Shown in pieces: positions 19,785-31,539 of a stretch of 64,000 nt of DNA. Numbering within the stretch: position 1 is the first letter of the stretch; each line of letters begins with the position of its first letter. The position numbers were made by a program, and so were the translations under genes. The DNA lies in NCBI RefSeq assembly GCF_022539505.1, contig NC_061509.1, positions 207,538,254-207,602,253 of the forward strand. The letters run 5' to 3'. The notes beneath the pieces are model-generated. The model was given only the letters and a program-made list of their open reading frames with translations. It was not told where the DNA came from and did not search any database. Source of the stretch: Lolium rigidum. Its lineage: Eukaryota > Streptophyta > Magnoliopsida > Poales > Poaceae.

Positions 19785-22130
19785 TTAAAGCAGGCAATCC
19801 ACCTTGCAGGGAAGGCGCCGGAAGAAGTTGGATGGCACGTCGGGCAGCCGCTGCCGGAGGCTCGGGTGCCGCATCAGGTAGAACCCCGTCAAGAGCGCCA
19901 CCGCCTGGAACGGCGCGGCGAACGTGACGACGGCGGCGCACAAGCAGAGCAGCATGTACATGGTGGTGGCGCGGGGGTCCCGCCAGGTCATGACGCACCG
20001 CGCGCGCTCGACGTGCCCCGCGACGTCGCCGACCATCTCCTGTATCCGCGCCCCGAGGCTCCTCAGCCTGTCGTACCGCATGCGCACGACCTCGTGCGGC
20101 CGCGCCGTCGGGAACTCGTCGAACTCCTCGTCGAGCTCGTCAGGGTGCGCCGTGTGGGCGTGCGACACCTTGGTGTCCACGTGCCACGGGTGCCTCGGCC
20201 GGCGCCGGTAGTTCCACAGCCCCAGGCAGAACTTGTAGAGGAAGAAGGTGGGCAGGATGAGGTTTGGGCAGCACACCAGCATGGCGTAGATGATGTGCAC
20301 CGCCACCGTCGTCACCGGGTTCCTCCAGCGGCAGACGTCGACGAACCAGCTAAACGCCGCGAACAGCGGCGCGAGCGCCGATAGGATGCGGAAGAAGTGG
20401 GCCTTGCTGCGCCGCATGCTCCACCGGTGCCCGTGCGCCTCGCAGAGGTGCTCCACGCACTCCCGGCGCAGCGGCAGGTCCGCCCGGCCCAGCCGGTGCG
20501 CGATGACCGCCACCGCCTCCCGCCGCAGCCTCTCCTGCTGCACCACGGACAGCGGGCAGTGGTAGTGCATCGGCGGCAGGTGCGGCCGCGCGTACGTCTG
20601 GAGCAGGCCCAGCGTCGACGTGCTCGAGAAGCGCACCGCCAGGTGGAGCTCCCCCATCTTCTTGATGCCGCCGCCGTGGAGGGATATGAGCGGGTACGCG
20701 TGCGTGTGGATGCGCCCGGTCTCCAGCGTCGAGAGCCGGATGCGCACCTTGCCGAGGAGGACGTCCTTGACGGGGTCACCGGTCACGAGCCCGCCTCTGT
20801 CGCCGATCTGGCAGTTGTGGAAGACGGCGACGGTGAGCACGGTGCAGTGGTCGTGCACCTCCCAGAAGCACTGCTGGTGGAACCGCGGCGCGAGGCTGTC
20901 GATCACCGTGTGCGTGCGGAACCACTTGCTGCCGTACTTGGCCACGCAGTAGGCGTCGCAGGAGCCTCGCCCGTTGCGCTCACGCAGGGCGCTGAGGCCG
21001 AAGGCGTGGTGGATGCCGAGCTCGACGAGGCCGATGGGCGGCCGCCCGTGCCACAGCTCCCTCGCCGCCGGGCGCACGTCGCTCAGGTAGTGGATAGGCT
21101 CCGACAGCACCCTGTATCCGCCTTCGAGGCAGAGCCGGACGCAGACCTTGGAGGAGAACTTCTCGATTTTCGTGGCTCCCTCTGGTTGCACCAAATTATA
21201 CCATCTTGGGCGAATTGGGCGTGCATCCCACCGGCGCTCGAAGTCCGTGAACGGAATGTGGACGTGCCCGATGACCTCCTCCTTGTCGACCTTGACGCGG
21301 TCCTCGACGGAGAGGATGAGGTGGTCCTCGAACGGCTCGGCGGCGACGAACAGGTGGTCCTCGTTCCACCGGTGGAACGAGGACGGCAGCCGGGAGACGC
21401 ACGTCTTGGTCCGGAGCTCCTGCGTCGAGACGCGCGACCGCACGAACAGCTCGCCGACGCGGGCCTTGTCCGCGAGCTCGACGTCGCGGCACTCGATGAC
21501 GTTCACGCGCACGTACCACAGCCGGGGCACCGCGTACTGCTTGCACCGGATGTGCGCGGCGAGGTCGGCGTCCACGGCGAAGGCGGCGTCCGCGTGCACG
21601 GCCAGCGGGAAGCACTCGTCGGCCTGCGTGCCCACCCACAGCGCCACCATCACCTCCCCGGCGCGCTCCCCGCCCTTGTCGAAGACGTGGTGCCACTGCG
21701 GCGCGAGCGCGCTGTCGGGGGGCACGCGCACCGGCACGTCGCCCAGGTCGAAGCGCGCGCGCCCGACGTACTCGTCGGCGGCGAAGCCCCGGCCGCGGAC
21801 GTGCACCTCCAGGAACGACGCCTGGATGCGCTCCCTGGAGAAGGCGAACACGTCGTTCCACTCGGGCCCCACCGTCTTCTCGATGTGGCGAGTCGTGCAG
21901 GAGTAGCTCCCGAGCTTCACCTCGGCGAGCGGGTCGAACTCGGCGCCCCACCGGAGCTCCCGCGCCTTCACGACGCGCACGTACAGGTACTCCATCCTCT
22001 CCACCAGGTCGTACCCTGCCGTCCGCCGGCCGGGGAGGCGGGGCCTCGTCTCCTTGATCCCGAACTCATCGTACGGCGGCAGCCCGCCGCCGCCGAAGGG
22101 GCCAAAAAACCTCGGCAGAATGCCGGCCAT
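19785..22130 (-). CDS. MCTP: MCTP: multiple C2 domains and transmembrane region protein, 781 aa
   Basis: This is an intronless frame. The ATG at 22130 was chosen over the frame's first ATG (22313) because GGCCATGGCC is a good start context and the protein then opens MAGILPRFFGPF with the family's DEFGIKETRPRL...YDLVERM leader. C2 domains lie at about residues 45-165 (MEYLYVRVVKAREL, EWNDVFAFSRERIQ), 205-335 (LWYVRVNVIECRDVEL, FIPFTDFERR-type end) and 370-510 (GRGSCDAYCVAKYGSKW). The PRT_C region follows, with hydrophobic segments FFRILSALAPLFAAFSWFVD, VAVHIIYAMLVCCPNLILPT and TMYMLLCLCAAVVTFAAPFQ, and the family ending SNFFRRLPCK. MCTPs tether ER to plasma membrane, notably at plasmodesmata (FTIP/QUIRKY group). 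Loop 1 of the first C2 is short (RWGAEFDP) and FDN reads FHN in the third, so Ca2+ binding may be weakened. Which MCTP paralogue is not resolvable here. Confidence 0.93.
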   Translation of the reverse strand: MAGILPRFFGPFGGGGLPPYDEFGIKETRPRLPGRRTAGYDLVERMEYLYVRVVKARELRWGAEFDPLAEVKLGSYSCTTRHIEKTVGPEWNDVFAFSRERIQASFLEVHVRGRGFAADEYVGRARFDLGDVPVRVPPDSALAPQWHHVFDKGGERAGEVMVALWVGTQADECFPLAVHADAAFAVDADLAAHIRCKQYAVPRLWYVRVNVIECRDVELADKARVGELFVRSRVSTQELRTKTCVSRLPSSFHRWNEDHLFVAAEPFEDHLILSVEDRVKVDKEEVIGHVHIPFTDFERRWDARPIRPRWYNLVQPEGATKIEKFSSKVCVRLCLEGGYRVLSEPIHYLSDVRPAARELWHGRPPIGLVELGIHHAFGLSALRERNGRGSCDAYCVAKYGSKWFRTHTVIDSLAPRFHQQCFWEVHDHCTVLTVAVFHNCQIGDRGGLVTGDPVKDVLLGKVRIRLSTLETGRIHTHAYPLISLHGGGIKKMGELHLAVRFSSTSTLGLLQTYARPHLPPMHYHCPLSVVQQERLRREAVAVIAHRLGRADLPLRRECVEHLCEAHGHRWSMRRSKAHFFRILSALAPLFAAFSWFVDVCRWRNPVTTVAVHIIYAMLVCCPNLILPTFFLYKFCLGLWNYRRRPRHPWHVDTKVSHAHTAHPDELDEEFDEFPTARPHEVVRMRYDRLRSLGARIQEMVGDVAGHVERARCVMTWRDPRATTMYMLLCLCAAVVTFAAPFQAVALLTGFYLMRHPSLRQRLPDVPSNFFRRLPCKVDCLL

Positions 22131-22664
22131 GGCCAAGGGCAAACCCAAGACACCTACCTCGATCGGGTGATCGTGGCTCGGAAGAGCTAGCGATGCTGAT
22201 CGAGTGCCTCGGTGAGGACTGAGGATCTCGCCCGCTAGCTCCATCTTATGTGCGTTCCGCGATCCGGCCACCAAACGGCCGGCCGTGACGTCGTTCGCGC
22301 GCGGTGAGCGCATGCATGCCCTTTTGGGCGGGTGATCGACTCGGTGGGTGATCTACTGAGTTTAGTTGTTCAGAGTACCCTAGTGGGGAATATTAGGAAT
22401 TAGGCGTAGCATCTTGGTGCATGACTTCAGCTGACCATCGATCATGCGGCTGATCAACAAGATCAACAACCACGTTGGCGCGTAATGCCTGCCAACTTGG
22501 TTCAGTTAAGCCCAGCCCAGAGCACATTAGTTAGGAACTTGGGATAGACGCAACTGATGATATCTGCATCTCCATTCGTTGGGAGCGGTACCATTTCTTT
22601 TCAGATTACAACTCAAATATTTCCCCCTTCTTCTGCATGTACTTTTTCCATTATCAGATTACTC

Positions 22665-22825
22665 ATATCATAGTGCAAGTAACTTAACGAGTAACTTCGT
22701 ATTCAACTCAACAAATTTATTTACGTGGCAATGAGTTAATGAGTTAACATCACATTTCCATATGTACAATGAGTCTACAGGTTAATTAGTTAATGAGATC
22801 ATTTATGATACTAATTTGATGTTAC
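22665..22825. repeat. Truncated Tourist-like MITE fragment
   Basis: It matches the left two-thirds of the 23117-23389 MITE (…CAATGAGTTAATGAG…, …TTTGATGTTACTAA) and stops at the TAA where the next MITE begins. Bases 22131-22664 upstream of MCTP hold no recognisable gene and should contain its promoter. Confidence 0.5.
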
Positions 22826-22828
22826 TAA

Positions 22829-23113
22829 GAGCAAGTATAATAAGGTCTAGTCAGCTGGCTATAAGGATTAAAATAGTATATTATTGCTTAGTTGGAGGAG
22901 AGAGAGGAGAAGAGAGAAGGAGAGTGGGCTCTTATGCAAGAGCCAGCTCTAGCACGTGCTCCTAGGCACTTTGTGAGAGTGAAAGGTGGGCCATATATTG
23001 ATAAAGTACTACATCTTTATAGCTCACTATTGTATATGTTGGCTCTAAGTTGGCTATAGATGACATGACACTTGGCTTATAGCCAGCAGCTGACTACACT
23101 ATTGGAATTGCTC
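22829..23113. mobile_element. Second MITE family (285 bp), TAA-flanked
   Basis: It starts GAGCAAGTATAATAAGG and ends (reverse complement) GAGCAATTCCAATAGTG; sub-terminal AGTCAGCTGGCTATA and TATAGCCAGCAGCTGACT are also inverted. TAA at 22826-22828 and 23114-23116 flank it. The right TAA is shared with the neighbouring MITE. Confidence 0.65.
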
Positions 23114-23116
23114 TAA

Positions 23117-23389
23117 GACTACTCATAGTGGGAGTAACTTCACTAGTAACTAAGTGTTCAACTCAGCAAATATGCTTATGTAGCAGTGAGTTAATGAGGA
23201 GAGAGGAGGATGGAGTAACATAGCTAGTTACTGTAACATCACACTTCTCAAGATACAATGAGTCTATAAGCTAATTAATGAAGACATATATGATACTACT
23301 TTGATGTTACTAACCACTATGAAGGTAGTAACATAGAGTAGTAACATGTGCATGTTACTACTCTATGTTACTTCCCACTATAACTAGTC
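23117..23389. mobile_element. Tourist-like MITE with internal perfect palindrome (273 bp)
   Basis: The ends GACTACTCATAGTGGGAG and CCCACTATAACTAGTC are inverted, with TAA on both sides (23114-23116, 23390-23392). It contains a perfect 22-bp stem with a 2-base loop at 23327-23372. Up to about 23490 a further decayed copy of the same right end follows, and 23500-23713 is a truncated Stowaway-like end (…ATGAATGGAGGGGGTA). Confidence 0.7.
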
Positions 23390-23775
23390 TAACTAACATA
23401 GAGTAGTATGAAGATACTTAGTACTAATTAACATAGAGTAGTAACATATGCATGTTAGTACTACTCTATGTTACTTCACACTATGACTAGTCTTAAATAC
23501 AAGACCACTTTTTTGAGCTAAACTTTAATTAATAATAGGGTCAACCAAATATGAGTTACATGTTATTCAAAATTATATCATCAGATGCACATTTCAACAA
23601 ACTTTGCAATGGTATATTTTGAATTAAATATAGCTTATATTTGCTTGAATAAATCATTAGTCAAAGTCTGACATAAAAAACGATAGGACCCTATATTCAT
23701 GAATGGAGGGGGTATTTCCTTTAACTTTATAATTCCATTCTCCAAATTGTTAGTATTACCACTGAAAGGATCGTA

Positions 23776-24504
23776 TGACACCTAGAGGGGTGGTGAATAG
23801 GTGTAATCTCAAATTTTAATTCTTTTTCAATTTAGGCTTGACACAAAGGTAAATTCTCTAGATATGCAACTATGTGAATTCATCTATATGACAAGATACA
23901 AGCAACAATACAAGATACAAGTAGTAAAGGTGGTGAGAGGATAGAGGTAACCGAGGTGGAGCACACGGAGAGACGACGATATGATTCCCGTAGTTGCTTC
24001 CTTGTAAAGGGAAGTACGTCTACGTTTGGAGGAGTGTGGTGCCACGAAGGTCAACCAACGCCACGAAGGCTCACCCAGTTATCCGGTGAGTAACGTCATA
24101 AAGGCCCAGCCCACGCTCCACTAAGCGGTTGCCTTGAGGTCGCAAACCGACACCTTTACACAAAGCTTGGGGCACACATTCACAATCAAATTGGAGGCTC
24201 CCAAGATGTAACAATGAAGCTTTACACGAAGAGTAGCTTCGAGGTCACCTCACAAAGATCCACTAAGAATGTGACGAAACACAAATTCCTATGGTGAAAG
24301 AGTAGATCTAGGTCACCTCTACCAAATCCTCAAGTATGGTGGAGTTTGAGTGGAGGAGTAGAGAGATCTAGGCGTATTGAGCTCAGAAATGGTGGTCTCG
24401 GATTTGCAAATGCCTTGGTGAAGACCATTGGAGAAGAAGGGGTCTTTTATACCCCCATGAAGGGGGATCCTGCCATTGGAGGGCATGTGACCGGTAGTAC
24501 CCGC
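23776..24504 (-). repeat. LTR-like repeat X, left part (split by element A)
   Basis: It starts TGACACCTAGAGGGGTGG on the plus strand and has a sense (minus) TATA box, TATAAAAG, at 24451-24444 within a GGGGGTATAAAAGACCCC context. It is cut at 24504 by element A and resumes at 41939. The family is not identified. TG at the edge and the TATA box suggest an LTR in minus orientation, but a partner LTR was not seen. Confidence 0.45.
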
Positions 24505-27500
24505 TGATGCGTGCAGTTAACACACGTCCGTTGGGAACCCCAAGAGGAAGGTGTGATGCGTACAGTAGCAAGTTTTCCCTCAGAAAGAAACCAAGGTTTA
24601 TCGAACCAGTAGGAGCCAAGAAGCACGTTGAAGGTTGTTGGTGGCGGAGTGTAGTGCGGCGCAACACCAGGGATTCCGGCGCCAACGTGGAACCTGCACA
24701 CCACAATCACAGAACTTTGCCCCAACGTAACAGTGAGGTTGTCAATCTCACCGGCTTGCTGTAAACAAAGGATTAAACGTATAGTGTGGAAGATGATGTT
24801 TGTTTGCGAAGAACGATAAAGAACAATTGCAAGTAGATTGTATTTCAGATGTAAAGAATAGGACCGGGGTCCACAGTTCACTAGTGGTGTCTCTCCCATA
24901 AGATAAACAGGTGTTGAGTGAACAAATTACAGTTGGGCAATTGACAAATAAAGAAGGCATAACAATGCACATACATATATCATGATGAGTACTATGAGAT
25001 TTAATCAGGGCATTATGATGGCGTGTATTTCACACGTTCGTTGGGCAACCCCAAGAGGAAGGTATGATGAGCACAGCAGCAAGTTTTCCCTCAGAAAGAA
25101 ACCAAGGTTTATCGAACCAGGAGGAGCCAAGAAGCACGTTGAAGGTTGATGGCGGCGGGATGTAGTGCGGCGCAACACCGGAGATTCCGGCGCCAACGTG
25201 GAACCCGCACAACACAACCAAAGTACTTTGCCCCAACGAAACAGGTGAGGTTGTCAATCTCACCGGCTTGCTGTAACAAAGGATTAACCGTATTGTGTGG
25301 AAGATGATTGTTTGCAGAGAAAACAGTAAAAACAAGTATTGCAGTAGATTGTATTTCAGTAAAGAGAATTGGACCGGGGTCCACAGTTCCCTAGAGGTGT
25401 CTCTCCCATAAGACGAACAGCATGTTGGGTGAACAAATTACGGTTGGGCAATTGACAAATAAAGAGAGCATGACAATGCACATACATATCATGATGAGTA
25501 TAGTGAGATTTAATTGGGCATTACGACAAAGTACATAGACCGCCATCCAACTGCATCTATGCCTAAAAAGTCCACCTTCAGGGTATCATCCGAACCCCTC
25601 CAGTATTAAGTTGCAAAGCAACAGACAATTGCATTAAGTATGGTGCGTAATGTAATCAACAACTACATCCTTGGACATAGCATCAATGTTTTATCCCTAG
25701 TGGCAACAGACACAACACAACCTTAGAACTTTACGTCACATCGTCCCGGTGTCAATGCGGGCATGAACCCACTATCGAGCATAAGTACTCCCTCTTGGAG
25801 TTAAAAGCATCTACTTGGCCGGAGCATCTACTAATAACGGAGAGCATGCAAGATCATAAACAACACATAAGCATAACTTTGATAATCAACATAACAAGTA
25901 TTCTCTATTCATCGGATCCCAACAAACGCAACATATAGAATTACATATAGATGATCTTGATCATGATAGGCAGCTCACAAGATCCGACAATGATAGCACA
26001 ATGGGGAGAAGACAACCATCTAGCTACCGCTATGGACCCATAGTCCAGGGGTAGACTACTCACTCATCACTCCGGAGGCGACCATGGCGGTGTAGAGTCC
26101 TCCGGGAGATGATTCCCCTCTCCGGCGAGGTGCCGGAGGCGATCTCCGAGGATCCCCCGAGATGGGATCGGCGGCGACGGCGTCTCGGTAATGTTTTCCG
26201 TATCGTGGCTCTCGGTACCGGGGGTTTCGTCACGGAGGCTTTAAGTAGGCGGAAGGGCAAGTCGAGAGGCGGCACGGGGGCCCACACCATAGGCCGGCGC
26301 GGCCGGGGGTGGGGCCGCGCCGCCCTAGGGTTTGGCCACCCCGTGGCCCCTCTTCGTCTCGTCTTCGGTCTTCCGGAAGCTTCGTGAGAAAATAGGCCTC
26401 TCGGGCTTTTATTTCGTCCAATTCCGAGAATATTTCTTTACTAGGATTTCGAAACCAAAAACAGCAGAAAACGACAATCGGCACTTCGGCATCTTGTTAA
26501 TAGGTTAGTTCCAGAAAATGCACGAATATGACATAAAGTGTGCATAAAACATGTAGATAACATCAATAATGTGGCATGGAACACAAGAAATTATCGATAC
26601 GTTGGAGACGTATCACATTACGACAAAGTACATAGACCGCTATCCAGCATGCATCTATGCCTAAAAAGTCCACCTTCAGGTTATCATCCGAACCCCTTCC
26701 AGTATTAAGTTGCAAACAACGGACAATTGCATTAAGTATGATGCGTAATGTAATCAACACAAATATCCTTAGACAAAGCATCGATGTTTTATCCCTAGTG
26801 GCAACAGCACATCCACAACCTTAGAACTTTCTCATCCCTTGTCCCGGATTTAATGGAGGCATGAACCCACTATCGAGCATAAATACTCCCTCTTGGAGTC
26901 ACAAGTATCAACTTGGCCGAGCCTCTACTAGCAACGGAGAGCATGCAAGAACATAAATAACATATATGATAGATTGATAATCAACTTGACATAGTATTCA
27001 ATATTCATCGGATCCCAACAAACACAACATAAAGAATTACAGATAGATGATCTTGATCATGATAGTCAGCTCACAAGATCTAACATGATAGCACAATGAG
27101 GAGAAGACAACCATCTAGCTACTGCTATGGACCTATAGTCCAGGGGTGGACTACTCACACATCAATCCGGAGGCGATCATGGCGATGAAGAGACCTCCGG
27201 GAGATGATTCCCCTCTCCGGCAGGGTCTTTGGAGGCGATCTTCTGAATCCCCCGAGATGGGATTGGCGGCGGCGGCGTCTCTGGAAGGTTTTCCGCATCG
27301 TGGCTCTCGGTACTAGGGGTTTCGCGACGAAGGCTTTAAGTAGGCGGAAGGGCAGGTCAAGGGGCGTCACGAGGGGCCCACACAACAGGCCGGCGCGGCC
27401 AGGGTTTGGGTCGCGCCGCCCTGTTGTGTCGCCACCTCGTGGCCCCACTTCGTCTCTCCCTCGGACTTCTGGAAGCTTCGTGCAAAAATAGGACCCTGGG

Positions 27501-27711
27501 CGTTGATTTCGTCCAATTCCGAGAATATTTCCTTACTAGAATTTCTGAAACCAAAAATAGCAGAAAATAGCAACTGGCTCTTCGGCATCTCGTCAATAGG
27601 TTAGTGCCGGAAAATGCATAAATATGACATATAATGTGTATAAAACATGTGAGTATCATCATAAAAGTAGCATGGAACATAAGAAATTATAGATACGTTT
27701 GAGACGTATCA
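24505..27711 (-). repeat. 3' LTR of A, interrupted by solo LTR B1
   Basis: The parts 24505-25015 and 26616-27711 together give about 1.6 kb and align with 40333-41933. The break is at CATTA, duplicated at 25011-25015 and 26616-26620 around the B1 LTR. The sense PPT AAGCTTGGGGATGCT abuts the LTR at 27712. Confidence 0.85.
25016..26615 (-). repeat. Solo LTR B1 (1600 bp)
   Basis: It starts TGATGGCGTGTATTTCACAC and ends GGAGACGTATCA. It is flanked by a perfect CATTA duplication and directly followed by A LTR sequence, with no B interior attached. It is nearly identical to the LTR at 33951-35551 apart from CAG/CTG-site differences. Confidence 0.88.
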
Positions 27712-30700
27712 AGCATCCCCAAGCTTAGTTCCTACTCGCCCTCGAGTAGGTAAACGATAACAAAGATAATTTCTGAAGTGACATGCTATCATAATCTTGA
27801 TCATACTATTGTAAAGCATATGAGATGAATGCAGCGATTCGAAGCAATGATGAAGATAATGAGTAAACAAATGAATCATATAGCAAAGACTCGTTCATGA
27901 ATAATACTTTCAAGACAAGCATCAATAAGACTTGCATAAGAGTTACTCATAAAGCAATAAATTCAAAATAAAGGTATTGAAGCAACACAAAGGAAGATAA
28001 AAGTTTCAGCGGTTGCTTTCAACTTCAACATGTATATCTCATGGATAATTGTCAACACAAAGTAGTATAACAAGTGCAATAAGTAAACATGTAAAAATCA
28101 ATGCACACAGTTGACACAAGTGTTTGTTTCTAGGATAGAAAGAATAGGCAAGCCGACTCAACAATAAAGTAGAAGATAGGCCCTTCGCAGAGGAAGCATT
28201 GATTACTATATTTGTGCTAGATCTTTTCATTTTGAAAACAAGAAACAATTTTGTCAACGGTAGTAATAAAGCATATGTGTTATGTATAAGACATCTTATA
28301 AGTTGCAAGCCTCATGCATAGTATACTAATAGTGCTCGCACCTTGTCCTAATTAGCTTGGATTAACATAGATTATCATTGCATAGCATATGTTTCAACCA
28401 AGTGTCACAAAGGAGTCCTCCGGGAGATGAATCCCCTCTCCGGCAGGGTGCCGGAGGAGATCTCCAGAATCCCCCGAGATGGGATTGGCGGCGGCGGCGT
28501 CTCTGGAAGGTTTTCCGTATCGTGGTTTTTTCGCCTCAGGGGTTTCGCGACGGAGGCTTTAAGTAGGCGGAAGGGCAGAGTCGGAGGGCTGACGAGGGGC
28601 CCACACCACAGGGCGACGCGGGCCCCTCCTTAGCCGCGCCGCCTTGTGGTATGGCCACCTCGTGGCCCCACTTCGTATGCTCTTCGGTCTTCTGGAAGGT
28701 TCGTGGCAAAATAGGCCCCTGGGTCTTGATTTCGTCCAATTCCGAGAATATTTCGTTACTAGGATTTCTGAAACCAAAAACAGCAGAAAACGACAAGCGG
28801 CACTTCGGCATCTTGTTAATAGGTTAGTTCCGGAAAATGCACGAATATGACATAAAGTGTGCATAAAACATGTAGATAACATCAATAATGTGGCATGGAA
28901 CACAAGAAATTATCGATACGTTGGAGACGTATCGGCATCCCCAAGCTTAGTTACTGCTCGTCCCGAGCAGGTAAAACGATAACAAAGATAATTTCTGGAG
29001 TGACATGCCATCATAAACTTGATCATACTATTTGTAAAGCATATGTAGTGAATGCAGCGATCAAAACAATGTGTATGACATGAGTAAACAAGTGAATCAT
29101 AAAGCAAAGACTTTTCATGAATAGCACTTCAAGACAAGCATCAATAAGTCTTGCATAAGAGTTAACTCATAAAGCAATAATTCAAAGTAAAGATATTGAA
29201 GCAACACAAAAGAAGATTAAGTTTCAGCGGTTGCTTTCAACTTGTAACATATATATCTCATGGATATTGTCAACATAGAGTAATATAATAAGTGCAATAA
29301 GCAAGTATGTAAGAATCAATGCACAGTTCACACAAGTGTTTGCTTCTTAAGGTGGAGAGAAATAGGTGAGCTGACTCAACATTGAAAGTAAAAGAATGGT
29401 CCTCATAGAGGAAAAGCATCGATTGCTATATTTGTGCTAGAGCTTTGATTTTGAAAACATGAAACAATTTTGTCAACGGTAGTAATAAAGCATATGCATC
29501 ATGTAAATTATATCTTATAAGTTGCAAGCCTCATGCATAGTGTACTAATAGTGCTCGCACCTTGTCCTAATTAGCTTGGACTACCTGGATTATCACCGCA
29601 ATACATATGCTTTAACCAAGTTTCACAAAGGGGTACCTCTATGCCGCTCGTACAAAGGTCTAAGGAGAAAGCTCGCATTTGGATTTCTCGCTTTTGATTA
29701 TTCTCAACTTAGACATCCATACCGGGACAACATAGACAACGAGATAATGGACTCCTCTTTTAATGCTTTAAGCATTTGACAACAATTAATTCTTTTCTCA
29801 TTAGAGATTTGAGGATATTTGTCCAAAACTGAAACTTCCACCATGAATCATGGCTTTAGTTAGCGGCCCAATGTTCTTCTCTCACAATATGCATGCTCAA
29901 ACCATTCAACTCGGTGTAGATCGCCCTTACTTCGGACAAGACGAACATGCATAGCAACTCACATGAAATTCAACAATGAGTTGATGGCGTTCCCCGAGTA
30001 AACATGGTTATCGCACAACAAGCAACTTAATAAGAGATAAAGTGCATAATTACATATTCAATACCACAATAGTTTTTAAGCTATTTGTCCCATGAGCTAT
30101 ATATTGCAAAGGTGAATGATGGAATTTTAAAGGTAGCACTCAAGCAATTTACTTTGGAATGGCGGGAAAATACCATGTAGTATAGGTAGGTATGGTGGAC
30201 ACAAATGGCATAGTGGTTGGCTCAAGTATTTTGGATGCATGAGAAGTATTCCCTCTCGATACAAGGTTTAGGCTAGCAAGGCTATTTGAAACAAACACAA
30301 GGATGAACGGTACAGCAAAACTCACATAAAAGACATATTGTAAACATTATAAGGCTCTACACCGTCTTCCTTGTTGTTCAAACTCAAAACTAGAAATTAT
30401 CTAGACCTTAGAGAAACCAAATATGCAAACCAAATTTTAGCATGCTCTATGTATTTCTTCATTAATGGGTGCAAAGCATATGATGCAATAGCTTAAACAT
30501 GAGCACAACAATTGCCAAGTATCACATTACCCAAAACATTTATAGCAATTACTACATGTATCATTTTCCAATTCCAACCATATAACAATTTAACGAAGGA
30601 GAAACTTCGCCATGAATACTATGAGTAGAAACCAAGGACATATTTGTCCATATGCTACAGCGGAGCGTGTATCTCTCCCATAAAGTGAATGCTAGGATCC

Positions 30701-31539
30701 ATTTTATTCAAACAAAACAAAAACAAAAACAAACCGACGCTCCAAGAAAAAGCACATAAGATGTGGCCGAATAAAAATGTAGTTTCGGGGAGGAACCCGA
30801 TAATTTGTTGATGAAGAAGGGGATGCCTTGGGCATCCCCAAGCTTAGACGCTTGAGTCTTCTTGATATATGCAGGGGTGAACCACCGGGTGCATCCCCAA
30901 GCTTAGAGCTTTCACTCTTCTTGATCATGTTGCATCATACTCCTCTCTTGACCCTTGAAAACTTCCTCCACACCAAACTCGAAACAACTCATTAGAGGGT
31001 TAGTGCACAATATAAATTGACATATTCAGAGGTGACACAATCATTCTTAACACTTCTGGACATTGCATAATGCTACTGGACGTTAGTGGATCAAAGAAAT
31101 TCATCCAACATAGCGAAAGAGGCAATGCGAAATAAAAGGCAGAATCTGTCAAAACAGAACAGTTCGTATTGACGAATTTTAAAATGGCACCAGACTTGCT
31201 CAAATGAAAATGCTCAAATTGAATGAAAGTTGCGTACATATCTGAGGATCATGCACGTAAATTGGCATAATTTTCTGAGCTTCCTGCAGGGCAGTGGGCT
31301 CAGATTCGTGACAGCAAAGAAATCTGGAACTGCGCAGTAATCCAAATCTAGTACTTACTTTTCTATCAACGGCTTAACTTGGCACAACAAAACTCAAAAC
31401 TAAGATAAGGAGAGGTTGCTACAGTAGTAAACAACTTCCAAGACACAAAATAAAAACAAATTACTGTAGGTAAAAACATGGGTTGTCTCCCATAAGCGCT
31501 TTTCTTTAACGCCTTTCAGCTAGGCGCAGAAAGTGTGTA

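Noticed and set aside
20397..22190. 597-codon open frame on the plus strand opposite MCTP
   Set aside because: It is the antisense shadow of a GC-rich gene. Its composition is Arg/Ala/Pro/His-rich, no domain is visible, and the minus frame is a clear MCTP protein.
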